NCBI RefSeq assembly: GCF_018691265.1
Contig: NW_024881278.1
Location: 10,044,001 to 10,108,000 of the forward strand
From: Tyto alba
Taxonomy: Eukaryota; Chordata; Aves; Strigiformes; Tytonidae
Direction of reading: 5' to 3'
DNA: 64,000 nucleotides
Position 1 is the stretch's first letter. Each line of letters starts with the position of its first letter. This document shows, piece by piece, positions 12,499 through 26,879 of this stretch. The notes beneath the pieces are model-generated. The model was not told the DNA's origin and made no database searches. It saw only the letters and a list, made by a program, of their open reading frames with translations. The position numbers were made by a program, and so were the translations under genes.

Positions 12499-12752
12499 TG
12501 TTGGGTTGCCTTGGCCAGCTGCCAGATGCCCCCCCAGCCTCTCTCTCACTTAACCTCCTTAATAGGACCAGGGGAGAAAATAATATGAGAAAGCTTGTGG
12601 GTTGAGATAAAGACAGGGATGTCACTTACCAATTACCATCATGGGCAAGACAAACTTGTAGACTCTACTTGGGGAAAATTAATTTAATTTATTGCCAATT
12701 AAAATAGATTTGGATGGTGAGAAACAAAGAAAAATTTAAAAACCTCTTTGGT
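12499..12752 (-). mobile_element. ERV LTR fragment (R/U5 end)
   Basis: The plus strand reads TGTTGGGTTGCCTTGGCCAG and continues through gagaaaataatatgagaaagc, cttgtgggttgagataaaga and a ttaatttaatttattgcc block. I recognise this as the complement of the 3' (R/U5) part of a common bird LTR family related to the LTRs at 7062, 53147 and 61727. The outer end has TG. The other end fades near 12752, although a ctaca occurs at 12777-12781. No target duplication is visible, so the copy is broken. Confidence 0.65.
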
Positions 12753-15700
12753 GTGTTTGGGTCTTTGTGGGGTTCACTACAGAAGAAGGATTACGTATGT
12801 CTCTTGTGCTTGCTCAGGATCTCAACACAAAGCCAAAATGTTTGTGGAGACCGTATGGATAATGATTAATTACATTCTGCCACTCACATTCAAGTTGACT
12901 CCTACCTATTGAACTTTGAGAGTTTGTTTACGGGAATTACAATTTCACTATTGAAAATGAGCGTTAATAAATGTTACTCAGTGCAGTAAAAGCCATCACA
13001 CTTCATTTATAATTAGTTACCTGTCACAGGTTTGTTTATAAAAACTTTATAAATCTGGCTCTCCTATAATGACTTTTTCATTGGTAGAGCCACTTCTCAT
13101 CAGAGAGGAAGGTAAAATGAAGGAAGCTTCCAAAGCGTGAGTCTGGGGTTTATAAATAGAGAGCATAGATGAGTTTGCCCATTAACAGAAAGAAATAAGA
13201 TTGGCAAAAAATTAGCCTTAGTTTTACAAAATTTTAACAGGGGTAGGGGGAAAAGACTGTGAAATTAAAATCAGGATATGGGACAGAGATTAAATGTGTT
13301 GAATTCCCATTGGAAACTAGAATATATGGATACGGTTAAGCAGTTCCCTGAACGGTGATATCAGCCTGCCTGTGTCGCAGAACTGGTGAGGTGTGTAAAG
13401 ATTACCTGAAAAATTTTTGCTTTCTTTCTTCTACGGGGGCTTGAACTTGGGATACACACAAAGAAACAGTCTTTGTAATATTTTTATCAGTATTTTGAAA
13501 ACCATAATCAAGAAATCACCTTGAAACAAGTGACACGTTCTCTAAACTGCCAGTGCACAAACAGAAGACCTCCTAAACACAAGTTACCAAGTGTTTCTGA
13601 AACAGATTCCAACGGAGAGGAAGTTAATGTTCACTGTAAGAATTTTAATGTAAGATAGAACTAAAGTAGAGCTGCATGATCAGCCAGTTATATTGTCAAA
13701 AAACAGCCTTGATAATTCAGTATAAGTGGGCAAAATGCCTTCAAAATTCAGTATGTACATTAATAAGATAAGAAAATACAAACTTATTGCTCTTTGACTC
13801 ATAAAATTTTAATACAAAAAATACTAATAAGAAAGACAAGTCAAAGCTAGTTAGGTATTCATCAAATTATCTTATAGAGAAGACAACAAAATTAGCCCCC
13901 TCTTGATACGATGATAAGCAAACACAAATAGATAATTTTCCAGTTCACAAATCTTCTATATGAAATGCCACTAGAAGAGGAATGCAAAACTTACTTTCAG
14001 GTGCATTAGTTTTCAGAGACCTTAGAGGAAACTCTACAAGAATAAAACCCACAACAAAACAACCAAATAACAACCATCCCTATTGTAGCATAGACAAAAT
14101 GTTAAAGGATTAGAGGAAAGTTTTAATACCCTGCTCTTACTCAGACTTCATCGAGTAATAATAGAATAACAGAGGCTCTGGGTGAGTGGGGAAGATTGCC
14201 CATGGTCCTGTGGTGAAGAGCACCATGAGCTCTCGTAGCAGGACAGTGTAGCCATAGCCACCCACCAGCTGTGGAGCTCCTCTGCAGTTTTGTCTGTGAG
14301 GGAGATCAATTCTTTGTGCCCCTATCACCTAGAGAGCACAGAGGCTGGGGACTTGGTCTGATATGAGAATCTGGTGCAAAGTGCAAGCTTTTAACCTTTT
14401 GAAATTTCAGTCTCAAATAGTCACAGAAGGCAACTGGGAGTGAAAATTATTTCATTACAGTTCTCGTCAGACTGAATCACTATCTAAATCACTCAGCTTT
14501 TCGGCGCCATTCCTCTGTTATTTTCCTTGTTAGCATGCTCCACTGTCAGAGAAGAGAGATTATTTAGTGCCCTTCAGAGCACAGTGCTTAAGAAGAAAGT
14601 TAACTGCAGCAACACATCCTGGGAAAGGGATTGTTTATTGTACCATATATCTTGTCCTTTGCAACGTGTGGAAATCTTACTGTAAACTTGTTCACTATGC
14701 AAGTATTTAATGCTTTGGGTCTTTACATAAGCTAGGTTCCTGGTTTGTGGTTACACTGTGGTGTGGATATTGCTAAATGGACTTTAATCAAGTCTCCTGG
14801 TTCCATCCTGCCCCTCAGAGCACAGGGCTGAGCTTACTGACCTTCCACGTATTTACTGTGCTGCCGAGTTGGGTTTTACAGCTTGTGTTAATGCTGCAAT
14901 GGTGAGACTGCAGTCAGTACTTATTGCAGATGTATTCGGGGGCTTAAATCCAAGGTTGTCCAGATTTGCGGGGCACCCACAGATATAGAAATGTTTAAAG
15001 AAACATTTCCTGGCTGTGTCTGTAGGTGTATTTAGAGTATTTCCTTAGAGCCCATAAATCAAATTCCTCTATAGACTCAAAACCAAAAAATGGTTCTTGC
15101 TACAATTTTCCTTGGGAGTATTTTGTAGAACTGCTAAATATTCACTTGACCATAATGCGTTAGTTCTGCTAGCAGTGTTGACTCCCATTAGCAGCCCAAC
15201 TGTGTTACAGAGGTGCTAAGACTTTTACTGACACTGAGGCAATGAACCTGTAAGGGCTCAGCTTTTGGGTTCAGCAAAGCTCCCTCTTCACATGGGCGGG
15301 AGATTATTGCAAAGGTCATAAGGATTATTGTTTCAGTTATTTCATACCATTTTTAATGACATCAATTTAAATATGTCAGCCGGGATGCTGGACAGGAATC
15401 CAGGGTGCATTGCATACACTCTTAGCCCTGTCAGCAGCTATACCTGATAAACTGGGCAAGCCATTTTATGTCTCCATGCCCCATTTTCCCCACCAGTAAA
15501 ACCACTTTTGCAAAGCTGAACTCTGTGACACTGCTAAATGTGTTTTGAAACAGATGAGAACAATACATAAAACCCTACTCTGTAAAGCGGGAAATGTGTT
15601 AAACAGTGTCTAGACAGTGTATTTGTTACTGTGGCTTCTAAAAACTCTTACTGGATTCTGATTTTCAGCCCTTCTTTCTTCTTCCCTGACTACCTCTCCT

Positions 15701-16636
15701 TTTAAAATGAGTTGTTGCGCTTGTCACCTTGGGACTGACTTGCTGATAAAACAGCAGACGAAGGCAGTGACCCCATACACTTGGATGTCTTAGACGTGTG
15801 TAATAATCCGTGGTGATGCTGAGCATGTCTGGAAGAAATGCTCCCTCATTCTAGCACTCTCCACTCTAAGGATCTCTGGAGCTGTTTCTGTAAATTAGAA
15901 AGGCTAGAAAGCCCTTGAGGTCATGGTGCTTTGCTAGATATACAGTAAAGTTAAAGAAAATACCAGTTATATTAAACTTGGTGTAAATTGTTCACAGTGA
16001 GCTCACAAAACTACTTTTAAAAGTGATGAGGTCAACAGTAGGAAATGCAGACTGTCTGCAGAGCTTTAAAGCTCTTGGTCCATCATCTTTTCTGATGACT
16101 GGTAGAACTGAAGTTGGGCAGTGGGGGAATCAAAAGGGTAAGACTTCATCCAGAGCTGAGCTAGCCAGTAGAATATGTTTACATTAACTTTATTTTTACC
16201 AACTTCCTCTTTCTGTTAAAAAAAAAAAATTTTGAAAGTTATGTTTTTTCAAATTCAAAAGCTGAGACCAATAAAGGAATATCATAAAGTGTGGTGACAA
16301 GGCATTTTTTTGGGAAGCATAACTTTCTTTTTCCATTCCCTGCTGTAGTAGATACAGGTACCTGTGACCACACATCATGATGGTTATGGCAGTTTTGTAG
16401 GAGCTGGTTTTGAGATTCAGATCCCATCAGATGAAAGAGAATTTGAATCTGAATTGACCTAATTCTGGCCAAATACAACAATTTTTTATCCTTCACCCTT
16501 TTCTCCTTCCCTCCTCCTTTCATTTGTCCTTCCCTCTCCCCACCCTGAAATCATTTTGCAACTGCAAGTCAAAATTCAGAAATAAATCTTGGTGCCTTGA
16601 AATCAAGTGCATTTCTGAAGAAAAAACTGTACACTG

Positions 16637-16655
16637 AAAAAAAAAAAAAAAAAAA
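16637..16655. repeat. A19 homopolymer
   Basis: Uninterrupted run of 19 A. The sequence before it shows no polyadenylation signal at the right distance and no recognisable mRNA, so a processed pseudogene tail is not supported. Confidence 0.9.
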
Positions 16656-19600
16656 GAAGAATGAAATGTCAAATTCTGCAGGGCTGATAGGGCACATATG
16701 ATACAAGTTTGGAGTCAGTAGTGACAGCTGCTGAAGGAAAGGTGAGGTTATAAATGCTCTTGACATAGTACTGGGGACAGGTCAAAATGGTTCAGGCCAT
16801 GTTTTGCAGAAGGAGAGGAGACTTTTAACTTGTCACATGCTGGTGCTGCAGTGACAGTGGACTCTGCGTGGCCCGCTTCTGTCTGTTTCTCCAACTCTTT
16901 TTCTACCACTTTGACAAAATGTAATTGGTGTCATGGCTAGGCTGCTTGGTGCACTCATTGCTGTAAGGTCAGGGCAGGGATGCTGGGAGTACAGTGAGAT
17001 TCCGAGTCAGAGGATTTCTTTTCAGTGTTCTTTTCATCTTGAGCAGACATTCCTCCATGTGGTTGTCGCTGCTGGTATTAGAAGTTACCCTGACACTGGG
17101 AGCAACTGCAGGATTTTCTGGATGAGAAAACCTCCATATCTGCCTTTTTGTAAATGACTGCCAGTGAGTCCTCGTGCTTGGCATTCAGGCCTGCTCTGCT
17201 GAAAACACAGCATCAACCAACAGTGGAGCAGGGCTGGAAGGTTTGGGAGCAGCTAAATTCACAGCAGGTCACTGCTTTAATTTCTGACAACAGTATGCAG
17301 GTAATCCTCTGAAACGGCTTACAAAGCTGCATTTACTGATAAAAACAAAAGGAGTGGGGAGAAAGCCTATGTAATTTAAATTTACTGATATTAGAGATAA
17401 CTAATATTATTTACATGTACTTTTATTTAGAAAATAAAGAGGAGAAAGTTTTAGAAAGTGGATTCTGGAACCCATCAAAAGCAGGACGATGTAAAAGTAC
17501 CCACCTGAACAGGCAACAGTTTTTTGGTTGTTGGAGGTTTTCTGGGTTGTGTTTTTGTTTTGTTTTCTTTTGTTGGGTTTCATCTGCTTCATTCTGGCCA
17601 AATATCATAATTTTGAGTCCTCCTGTGCCCCCCAGGTCCTCTTTCTCCTACCCTCCTTCAGTCGTTTGTCTTTTTAATTGAAACAATTTGATGAATGAGA
17701 ATCAGAATTCACAAATATATCTCCTGTTGCCTTTTATATATATAGATTTAAAAATAGACTGAATGGGAAGGAATAACAAATGGTATGTGTGTTTAGGGAT
17801 TGCTGCCTGCAGGAGTTCACTGAGGCAGAGTGGAGATGAAGAAGGATCTGATGACAGCTTGATAAACCCCCATATGTCCTAAGAAGAAAACTTGGGAAAG
17901 TGGTAAGGAAGCTGGAGAAATAAGCAAAAAAAAAGTGTGTACTTGAGCTGAAGATGGCATCTGAGGTACCTGTGGGTGCTCCTGTTGTATAATCATTATG
18001 TTTTATGTTGTGTGGGATCTCTCTAACTGATCTAGTTAATAGTCTTTCCAGCTTACTCTTCTTCAGTGGGATGTTCAAGAGAAAGAACATAATACATTGA
18101 CTGCCACTATGAACTGAATTAATCTTTATTAGGTAGATTTCAGACAAGGTTGTCCAGATCTGAATGAAAGGGTATGTCAATTAAAAAATGTGAGTGAATT
18201 TCTTGGACACATGTGCCATCCCATAAGTATTTCTATATAATTTTTCAGTTAATGTAGTCAAAATGTATACATCAAAGCAAAGAGAGGAGTCTTGGATTGA
18301 AAGCTGTACTGAAATCAGTTTGTGATATATAGATAGTCCAGCAAACAGGAATAATTTGTTATGAATATTTTGTCATTTAAATATATGAATATATTTCTAA
18401 ATCCAGTCTTCTTCCAATTAATCTTTCACCAAGAGCTTGATAATTAGTAGCATTTCAGAGAGTTCACGGTCATCTTTCTCTTTCCTTTTTCCAGACTATG
18501 CCAGAGCATGCTATTTCTTTTGCATTTTTTTTTCTTTTTTTCTACTGGAGAAGTCATTTTACCTGCTTAACAGTATAGTAGCAAAGTACTGCTTCGATGT
18601 GTAGTTTGTGCTTTAGAAGGGGCTGATATAAAGGCATTCCTCAATGGTTTGAATGCTACAATCTGATGTTAGCAGTTCCTTCTGTTCACATACTTGGAGT
18701 TGGGAAGAGTGTGCCTTTTTTGGTAGACCATATGTTTAATAAGTAAATGACCTTGATCTCTTGATTGGAAAAACATCATTCAAGCTTGTGAACAGCATGT
18801 GACTCCTGAGCTGATTAAGGCTTTCTCTTTAGAGTTTGACTACTGGCAAACACGTTGCTGAAGGTCTTCTTGCAATGTCAGACCTCTCCTATGAAATGCC
18901 ACACACGTTGTAACAGTCACTGAACAATGACGTACTCCAACATGCACTTCTCCATCTGAAGTGGTACCATGATGGCCAAGGTTGCCATCAACAGTTTGCT
19001 CTGTGTGCTGTTTTTGATTCGTTTGATGACATATAAAAATAGCTCATGCTCAAAACAAGCTATACAATGTTGTGTTAACATATGCCTTGCAATGTAGTTG
19101 CTTAGCATGAGCGTGTTTGCATATGTATAATCCTCCAGAAACACTTCTTTATGAGTCTAGTAGGTTTTATGTTATGTTAAGCATGGGTGCTAAGAAATAG
19201 ATGGGTCCCTATTCTTTTGTCATCTGTATGGTAATAGCACATGTTTCTTCCCAGTACAAATAAAACCCTTATAAGCAAGATAATGTTCCTACTATCCAAA
19301 ATACAGATTACTGAAGTCTATGAATTTAACTGTGCTGCTTGGAATTAATATTTGTAGTACTTTGATTCAATGGCCAGAAAGCTTTTTTTCTCAGACATGT
19401 CAATGAAAATATTAACGTATTTTCTTAAATTTTTTAAATTGTTTGCATGAGATGAACATACATCAGGAGACAATAAACCTTTACCTGCTCTAATATTCCA
19501 TAAGGAGAAAACAGCTTTCATGTTTTATTATAGTCTACTGGAAAGATAATTTAATTTTTTCTTTTTTTAATATGTGTTCCTTCAGGAAACTGAATAATAG

Positions 19601-22043
19601 GGAGAGTGAACCACAGGAATTTTATGAGTCCAGGATGTGGAAAGGTTCTTGTCAGGAAAATATTAAATTATTCAGAATTTTTCTTACATTTCTGCCAATT
19701 GTACAGATAATCTATTTTTTCAGAACTTCTCGGGGTGCTACTATCAACGATTAAAACATAGAACAAAAATACTGACAAAAAATTCAAACATCATCTGTTG
19801 ATGAAATATGTTAAATGATGAACCTCAAAGGGTGAATGACTCAATTGATTAAGTATTCATTGCACACCTACCTTAATCTTGACAGTTCATACATGATGCA
19901 CAAATGTAATTAGATAATGCACTTTTAGTTTATATGTGAAAATATCTCATTCTTTCTCAGAGCACCAAGTTGGGAATTCAGGGACTATCAGCTGTGTGAT
20001 ATTGTTTTGGAAACAGAACTTTGGAATATGAGACTATTTAATTAAATGTGGTCTATTAAAAGCTTTAGATTTCTAAAAAGCATGCTAAAAGTCTAAAGTT
20101 TTTCCCATATCTCTTCTTAAAATGAGCTTCCCACTGAAGAGCATGGTGTTTTTTCCCCCATCTTGTTATTCACTGTTACAGACATTCTTGCTAGACATGC
20201 TTGTCTTGTCCTAGGTTTTCAGAACTTTTCCAGAGTTCCCCTTGATTCTCTAAGTGTAGCACTGCAAAAGTCTGATAATCAAACTGTTTCAGTCACGCAC
20301 CCAGGCCAGTGCTGCTGAGTGCTGAAAATTTAGCCTAAAAAAAGGCTAAAACCCTTTCTCATTATAATCAATTCTGCATACTTCTTTGGAACCCAATCTC
20401 GGATCATGAAACTGAAATATTGTCCTTTCCTATGTGATATCTTAGTAGCCATTATAAAATAATAACCTCATATTTAAAAGTGACAATAAGTATTTAGGGA
20501 TAAGTAGTTCCCTCTCGAGGTTAGGAAGTATTCAGTTGTAGGAACTGCCTGTCATTCAAATACACTGAGATACACAATTACCTTTTCCTTTGTTATGAAA
20601 AATATTATGAACAAGAGTTGTTTTTTTAAAAAATCAAAGCAATGTTAATTCAGTATTTCCACGTTTCATTCACTTGCATCTTGACTCTAAGCACTGCATG
20701 GTTTTGAAAAAAACCCTCCATATTTATTAAAAGTAACCCCAGGTTTGTCAGGAAGTTTCAAATATTTTATGGGCCAAATTTTGAGAATATAGAGAAGCAT
20801 TAAGACAAGATAATTTCTCTGGCTACAGCTTGTCATTACAAGTGTGTCACAGTGCTCCAGGATTGCACTTAAATTCAGTGTAGGTGGCAAGTTTATACTC
20901 TGACCTAATTTCTGCACCTCTCTTTTAACTATGTCTTTTAATTACTAAGAAACTAGGGTTTACAATTCATACAAATAATAAAGCCTGTCAGATCCATGGA
21001 CGGTCTTCAGAATGAATGTTTGGGGAGGTTTTAGTGAGTAGACACTTGAGTGGAGCTTAAGATGTACCTGGTTTATAGTTTCTGTGAATTCTTACAGTGG
21101 TCTACATAGAGTGTTATAGTATTTCTTCATTTTGCAAGCTATCTTTACATAAAAATACTTAATTTGAATGATGCAACCTTGGTACTAGAAACAATCTAGT
21201 TGCCTTAATGCTGCTTTCTTCCCAGGCTTAACTGAGTTTCTTCTTGCTTTTGTCACATGGGGGTATTCATAATATATCCAGCAGTGTAACTTACTGATTG
21301 CATGCAAATTGATTTGGTTTTGAAAGGACAGGGTTTTTTCTTCTACTTATCACTCCCCTCTCCCCCTTTTCTTTTAAGCCACAGGCACCAGATTTTTAAT
21401 AACAGGGAAGATGGAAGAAGCCATAATCTTTCAAGTCTCCTGTGAATAGCATCACAGTTGAACTACACAAGGAGCTTAAAGAAAAGTCCAGTACCAATTA
21501 ATTCCAATTGTCTTAGCATTTAATACAGTGTCTGTGTTCATGGGGCGGTGCACAGCTGTTTGTATTCCAGTCTTAGAGGCAGCAACACTGTGCCAAGTAG
21601 AAAATAGGATAAGGAAAGTTGAATACATTATTTCTTATGCCTGTTTACAATTTTGCCACACATAGTACATTGCCTTTCCTGACACTGAATGCCTTCAAAA
21701 TGTGAATAATCCTGTAAAGTCCATTTGTCTGACATTGTTTGAAACACCTCCTTTATGAGACGGTCATTTTAATACTGTCAGGTCTGGCATCAGCTCAGCT
21801 GGCATTGCTCTTGTCACTGAGTGCTATTTCCTCCTCTCTGCTGTGCTCCAAACTGTTTGGAGCCTCATGGCTGGCTAGTCAATGTTTATGAGGTTGGGGA
21901 AGCAAAATTGTAAGTAACTTAGTGTGTGGATATTGAAAAGTCTGCAGCAGAAATCATTTTAGGAAAGGGTAGCGATTGTAGAAACTGTTTTGACTGCTTA
22001 AGTAGCTCTACACATTAATTAAAGAGATTGTTTTAAAATTAGT

Positions 22044-22082
22044 CAACTCTCCTCTCTCTCCCCCTTCCCCCCCCCCCCCCTT
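22044..22082. repeat. Pyrimidine tract with C14
   Basis: A CT-rich run that ends in fourteen C (22067-22080). Polypurine:polypyrimidine tracts can form triplex DNA. The homopolymer length is also prone to sequencing error. Confidence 0.9.
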
Positions 22083-23284
22083 ATTTTTTAAATTAATACA
22101 CAGTTGTTTATGAATCTTGTTCCATTGGCTGATAAACACTTTCTTCTGAGCTGAAGGAGCACAAATGATATTTAAGGATTCAATTCTTTACTTTCAACAG
22201 CTTATGAGTAATAGGTCAAGACTTGTGTGCTTGGCACAGATTCTTATCCAGCTTAAGTTGCCATGGTCCTTTATATATTAAAATTAAGCCCCTCCCTGCC
22301 TCACCATTCAATTCTCGTTATGTTGGATGAGAGTGATGGAACCATGTAAATAAATCTGGTTTATAGAAGTACATTTCACTTCAGAATAGGTTGACAGTTT
22401 GCAAATGCTCTAGCAGGGCACCCAAGCTAGTAGTGAGCCCCATCTATATTAAGGCAGCATGATGATTGTATAAGTGCAACGAAAGGTAGAGGAGGAGTTG
22501 ATGATGTATGCCAGGATGGTCAGCATTCCTGTATGGCTTCATATAACTGTGGTGAAAAACAAGGAGAGGAAAGAGGGAAAACTTCTCAAACTGAATAACG
22601 CACACAGCTAGATCTGGGTTCTAGAGGAGAACATGTCCCTTTCGTTGCAGATGCTTTCCCATGGAAACACTGCACAAATATAGGACTGTATCTTTGGTCT
22701 GGCATTATGAGGTATCCAGATCCATATGAGGTGGCATAAACCTAGCTTCATTTGCACACTGTCTTCAAGTAGTTTTCAGGGTTTATTTGTATTCCTGTAT
22801 CTATAAACCTATGTCTGCTTTACATTTTATAAATGGTTATTTGCTTTAACTTGTGTTTTGATCTCATTTGAGTTAAAGATATTTTGAGGTAATGGGCAAA
22901 CACAAAAGCAAGATTCACTTTGGGAAATAGCGATCCTTACAGCTGAGATGCCTGAGGATTTGTTCTGTTCTAGGACTTGCTCCTAGTGTATTCAGAATAA
23001 CTGTTAAAGCTGTTATTGTTGCCCAGGCTTGCTTAGGAGATGGTTGCATGGTGGTCTATGGACTAAGGACAATGATTATCACTGCTTGACACTGGTGATA
23101 ATGCCTCTGAAGCAGCACCTTCAGTGTGAGGGAGGTGTTGATGAACCAGAGGAGCATGTAAGGGAAAGCAGAAGATGGTCAGGGGATGGCTTTACGAATG
23201 AGGAAGTTCTAAGGGGGTGTTGAGGGTAGGCGGTCAGACATCTCTCAGAAGTGCAGTACAAAAAACGAGGCATCACAAGTTGAA

Positions 23285-23520
23285 ACAAGGGAAATACTGA
23301 TTTTACATAAAGGAAAAAGAAATTTCACCATGAGAGTGGTTCAGCACTGGAACAGACTATAGAGGGATGGTTTTGGGCTCTCCATCTTTGGAGGATTTCC
23401 AAAATCAACTGGAGAAAGTTCTCAGCAATCTGCTCTAACTGGGAAGTTAATCTTGTTTTGGACAGGGGGTTGCTCCAGGTGACCTGGTCCTGGCCAACAT
23501 GAATGACCCCAGCATTCCTT
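23285..23520 (+). mobile_element. Old CR1 LINE 3' end
   Basis: The plus strand carries the degraded CR1 C-terminus and UTR. The phrases gagagtggttcagcactgga and, near 23465, ggggttgctccaggtgacct match the familiar CR1 forms for 'RVVRHWNRL' and for the UTR before the ATTCTATG tail. No intact tail remains. The frame is broken. Confidence 0.75.
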
Positions 23521-24562
23521 ACAGTGACCAGCCCTATTCAGCAAATCATCTCTGCTGCTTAGTTCAGGGGCAAGCCTAGTCCTGACATGACAAGGAATTC
23601 AGGATTTGTTTATAAACAATTCTGAGGGTCTAGGGCATGTCTGATTTACATTACTTTCTCTCAATTTCTGAAACACCATAAGAGGAGGAAGGTGCGTGAC
23701 CAGCTATGGCCTTCCTCATTTCCACAGGGAGAGAATAACATATGCTGACCTCTTTCTATGTCTTACCTGCTAGGCTCAGATTTTGTCTAAGTTAAGTTGA
23801 TAATATTTCAGAAAGGTAAGCCACTCAGTGGATGTTATAGTTATGAGGTAGTCCGAGCATCTGAATTCCTATCTTTGCCTGTATACTGTTACACAGCTGA
23901 AAGCTAGCTCAATTTTCTTCTTTCAGTGCCTATCATCTATCTGCTGAACAAGACACATACAGGTTGATTCAGGAGGATTAAAGGACGAAAACTGGGAGAG
24001 CAGGAAAATCTCTAATATAATAAGGAAACATATTTTTCAGTTCCTGCTGCTCTTTCTTATTACTCTTTTCTTCCAGTGTATTCACTTACCCTGCTGCCCT
24101 AATTTTGACATTTTTAATATATCCATTAGCTGTGATTAAGATCATACTACATTCATGAGGAGTAGCTTTGCTTGCCAAGAAGCTTTCCTGAGGTATTACA
24201 GCTCTAGCAAGGGGCCATACCTCACTTCAGTCAAGTTTAATCATTCCTAAAGTGTTCATTTAGAAAAACCTGCAAGTTTAATTCCAACTCTTTCCTTACT
24301 AATTAAATGGTATTTGTTATGTGTATAGCCATGCAATGTAATTATTTCATTACTAGAAACATGATGCGCTAAAAGTCTTTGCAGTAGAACGACCCAGTAG
24401 GGCAGATTTGATGAAATTTCCCAGGTAGTTCTTTCTTTTATCATAAAGAAAAATTCACACATTATTTGACAAGCATATGATACAAAAGTTTGATGAGACA
24501 GTTAAATTTTCCACAGCATAAAGGAAGAGTAGTAGTGGTTTATATATGGTCCTCTCTGATTT
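23521..24562. other. Gap, nothing recognised
   Basis: Unassigned AT-rich sequence between two plus-strand CR1 remnants. Confidence 0.5.
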
Positions 24563-24763
24563 TTCACTGAGAGTGTGGTCAGTCACTGGAACAGGCTCCC
24601 CAGGAAAGTGGTCATGGCATCAAGCCTGTCAACAGTTCAAGGAGCACCTGGACAATGCTTTTAGTCATATGGTTTAGTTTTAGGTAGTGTTGTGAGGAGC
24701 AGGGAGTTAGACTTGATGATCCTTATGGGTCCCTTCCAACTTGAGATATTCTATGATTATATG
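24563..24763 (+). mobile_element. CR1 LINE 3' end
   Basis: Starts within the ORF2 C-terminus (tcactggaacaggctcccca) and runs through the UTR phrase gggtcccttccaacttgaga to the tail TTCTATGATTATATGAT. It is 5'-truncated to about 200 bp. It is followed directly by a TA/GA microsatellite, which may have grown from the CR1 tail. Confidence 0.9.
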
Positions 24764-24764
24764 A

Positions 24765-24789
24765 TACATATATATATATAGAGAGAGAT
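24765..24789. repeat. (TA)n(GA)n microsatellite
   Basis: Alternating TA followed by GA units, immediately after the CR1 3' tail. Confidence 0.85.
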
Positions 24790-25525
24790 AAAAAATATAC
24801 AAAAGCATAACAGGAAGAACCTTAAAAAGGAATACACCATATATATGGAGCAAAGAATTTATTCATAGAACAAGTAATGCTCTAATATACTCCAAATTGT
24901 CAAATGAATATAGAAAAGCCTCATTAATAACAAGTTTAAATTGTTACACAAAGACCTCATTTCTCTCTACCCCTTTTCTCTACTGATATGCTCTGGGTCC
25001 TATGGTTGGCAGTCTCAGCCTGCCTCCCGCAGAACAGAAAGGGGGCTGTGCCAAGTTTCAGGCCACCTCAAGGCCTTCACCAGGAGCTGTATGGTGTTCA
25101 CCAGAAAATTTCTGCTACCTTGGTCTTGAGTCTGGGTTTATTTTTATATGATTCTTGACATAGTTTGCTTTCTTTTCATTGGTTTCCTACTCAAGTTTGG
25201 AAGTTGCACTCCCATCATCAACTAACATAAAGGGCTTTTTTTTTACATTCAGGGACTACCTGGGTTTGTCAGACCTTTACCATGTATTATTATTTTATTT
25301 GCAGAATTTAACATAAAACAGATTAAGGAATTATCACTCGACTCACTAAACAACCGATAAAACTTCCTAAAGGCAGCTGAGGCCAAGGCAATCCCAGGCA
25401 ACTGCAGAGACCATGCACTGTCAAATCACTGTGAAACCTATGGCCTTTTATTATTTATTAACCTATGGCAAAAATCACATTTACTGGGTTATAAGGGAGG
25501 GGACAGTGCTAGTCCTAGTATTGTC

Positions 25526-25562
<37 letters not shown>

Positions 25563-26879
25563 AAAATCAGGATCATGCCTGACTCTTTCTATTTGTGCTA
25601 TGAGTGGGAAGAAAGGATACAGAGGTTGTCTTGCCCTTTGTACTGTTACATAATAGCCAAATGTATTATGGCATTTATTCTCTCTTAGGCAAAGAATTTG
25701 CTTATTTACTGGGTACTTACCTGGGACTCTGACTGTGGTCTGCCCTGGTCAGCTAAAAGCATTTCTTAAGATGGTGGGGACAGACAGTATTGTGACACCA
25801 GAGTGCTCTTTGCCCTTAATTTCTATCTGCTTTGCATGGGCAAAGTGCTTTTATTTCACTATCTGACAGTAAAGCACAGCAGCCAAAAGGTTTCTGACAT
25901 TGAGAGTAATTTTTTTGATATTGTGTACAAGATCTTGAATCATTATAGTCACAGAAAACACAGTTCTTGAGATCATGTGTCTGTTTATTACCTACTTATG
26001 TTGATTATGTCCTAAAGCCTCAGGCACAATTTTTGTCTGATCTGGGGAGTTTGAATTCGCATCTGCTATCAAACAGCTGAATGATAGCTGACCAAGCTAA
26101 AATGATCCAATCTTCTAGCAGACACTTTCAAGATACACTAATGGGTTTTCTTCTGTCATCAAGGGTATGCTCAAGAGTTTATTTTCTAGGCATGTAGCTG
26201 AAATTCAGCTGTCTGTTAAGTTTAGAATGCAAATGCCCTCATCTGCTGTTTCTTTTTGGCTTTTTTCAGGGCAGGAAATAAATGAACATTACGTACCTAG
26301 AGGTCTTTCATCAAGTACAGAAAATTTTAGCAAGATTTTTTGGCTAGAAGTTTGTTATATTTAATACAGAAAATGATTAAGAGCTACTTTCTATAGTTTT
26401 ATGTATTTATACACATTAAGTAAATACTGAATGAAAGTATAGAATGTATGCAAGGCAAATCATGTGAGTCTGAAAGGTAGAGTTATCTTCCATCCTGCTA
26501 TTGCTCTGCAACTGTATGGTTTTTCCTTCCTCTCCCACATAATTTCTATATTCTTTGCAAAAACATGAAATATTCATAATATCCGACAATGATCAAATCC
26601 ATGCTGTTTCAGAAAAGTGTTTGGGAGGACACATTTCTGTCATTTGAAAGATTTTCTTTATAACCATATATTTAAATTATTGTGTTCAGATTGGCTCCCA
26701 CACTAACATTGTAAGTACACAACAGTGCAAGTTGTTCTGGTACATTGTGCTAATGTACCTTTAAGAACAGTGGTTTAGGGATTTAAGATAAAGCAAAAAT
26801 CATTCTTTGTCATCCTCTGTCACCAAGGGGAGAAAAAATTATGTGGAAAATGTGGCATTTAAATTAGGAAAGAGTAGTA
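24790..26879. other. Gap with a T24 homopolymer
   Basis: AT-rich sequence without a recognised gene or repeat family, apart from the T run at 25531-25554. Confidence 0.5.
25531..25554. repeat. T24 homopolymer
   Basis: Run of 24 T. It could be the poly(A) tail of a minus-strand retrocopy, but no TTTATT signal or recognisable mRNA follows within the next 100 bases. Confidence 0.9.

Larger units (their letters stand above)
12753..23284. other. Long AT-rich stretch, nothing recognised
   Basis: More than 10 kb without a repeat end, splice-framed exon or RNA gene that I can recognise. Open frames reach at most 148 codons (17734-18180, minus) and have no motif. Simple sequence: A19 at 16637-16655 and a pyrimidine tract at 22044-22082 containing C14. 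The low repeat content over such a length fits a quiet intergenic or intronic region. Confidence 0.5.

Noticed and set aside
12230..12625. 131-codon minus-strand frame
   Set aside because: Crosses from unassigned sequence into an LTR fragment, with no family motif or splice context.
12777..12781. ctaca as the outer end of the LTR fragment at 12499
   Set aside because: The intervening sequence no longer resembles the LTR family and there is no flanking duplication.
17734..18180. 148-codon minus-strand frame
   Set aside because: Composition is that of AT-rich random sequence (many S, F, L, I, T), with no motif, no splice signals and no neighbouring exon.
25531..25554. T24 run as the tail of a processed pseudogene
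   Set aside because: No polyadenylation signal on the minus strand close by and no recognisable mRNA. The same holds for T24 at 37637-37660.
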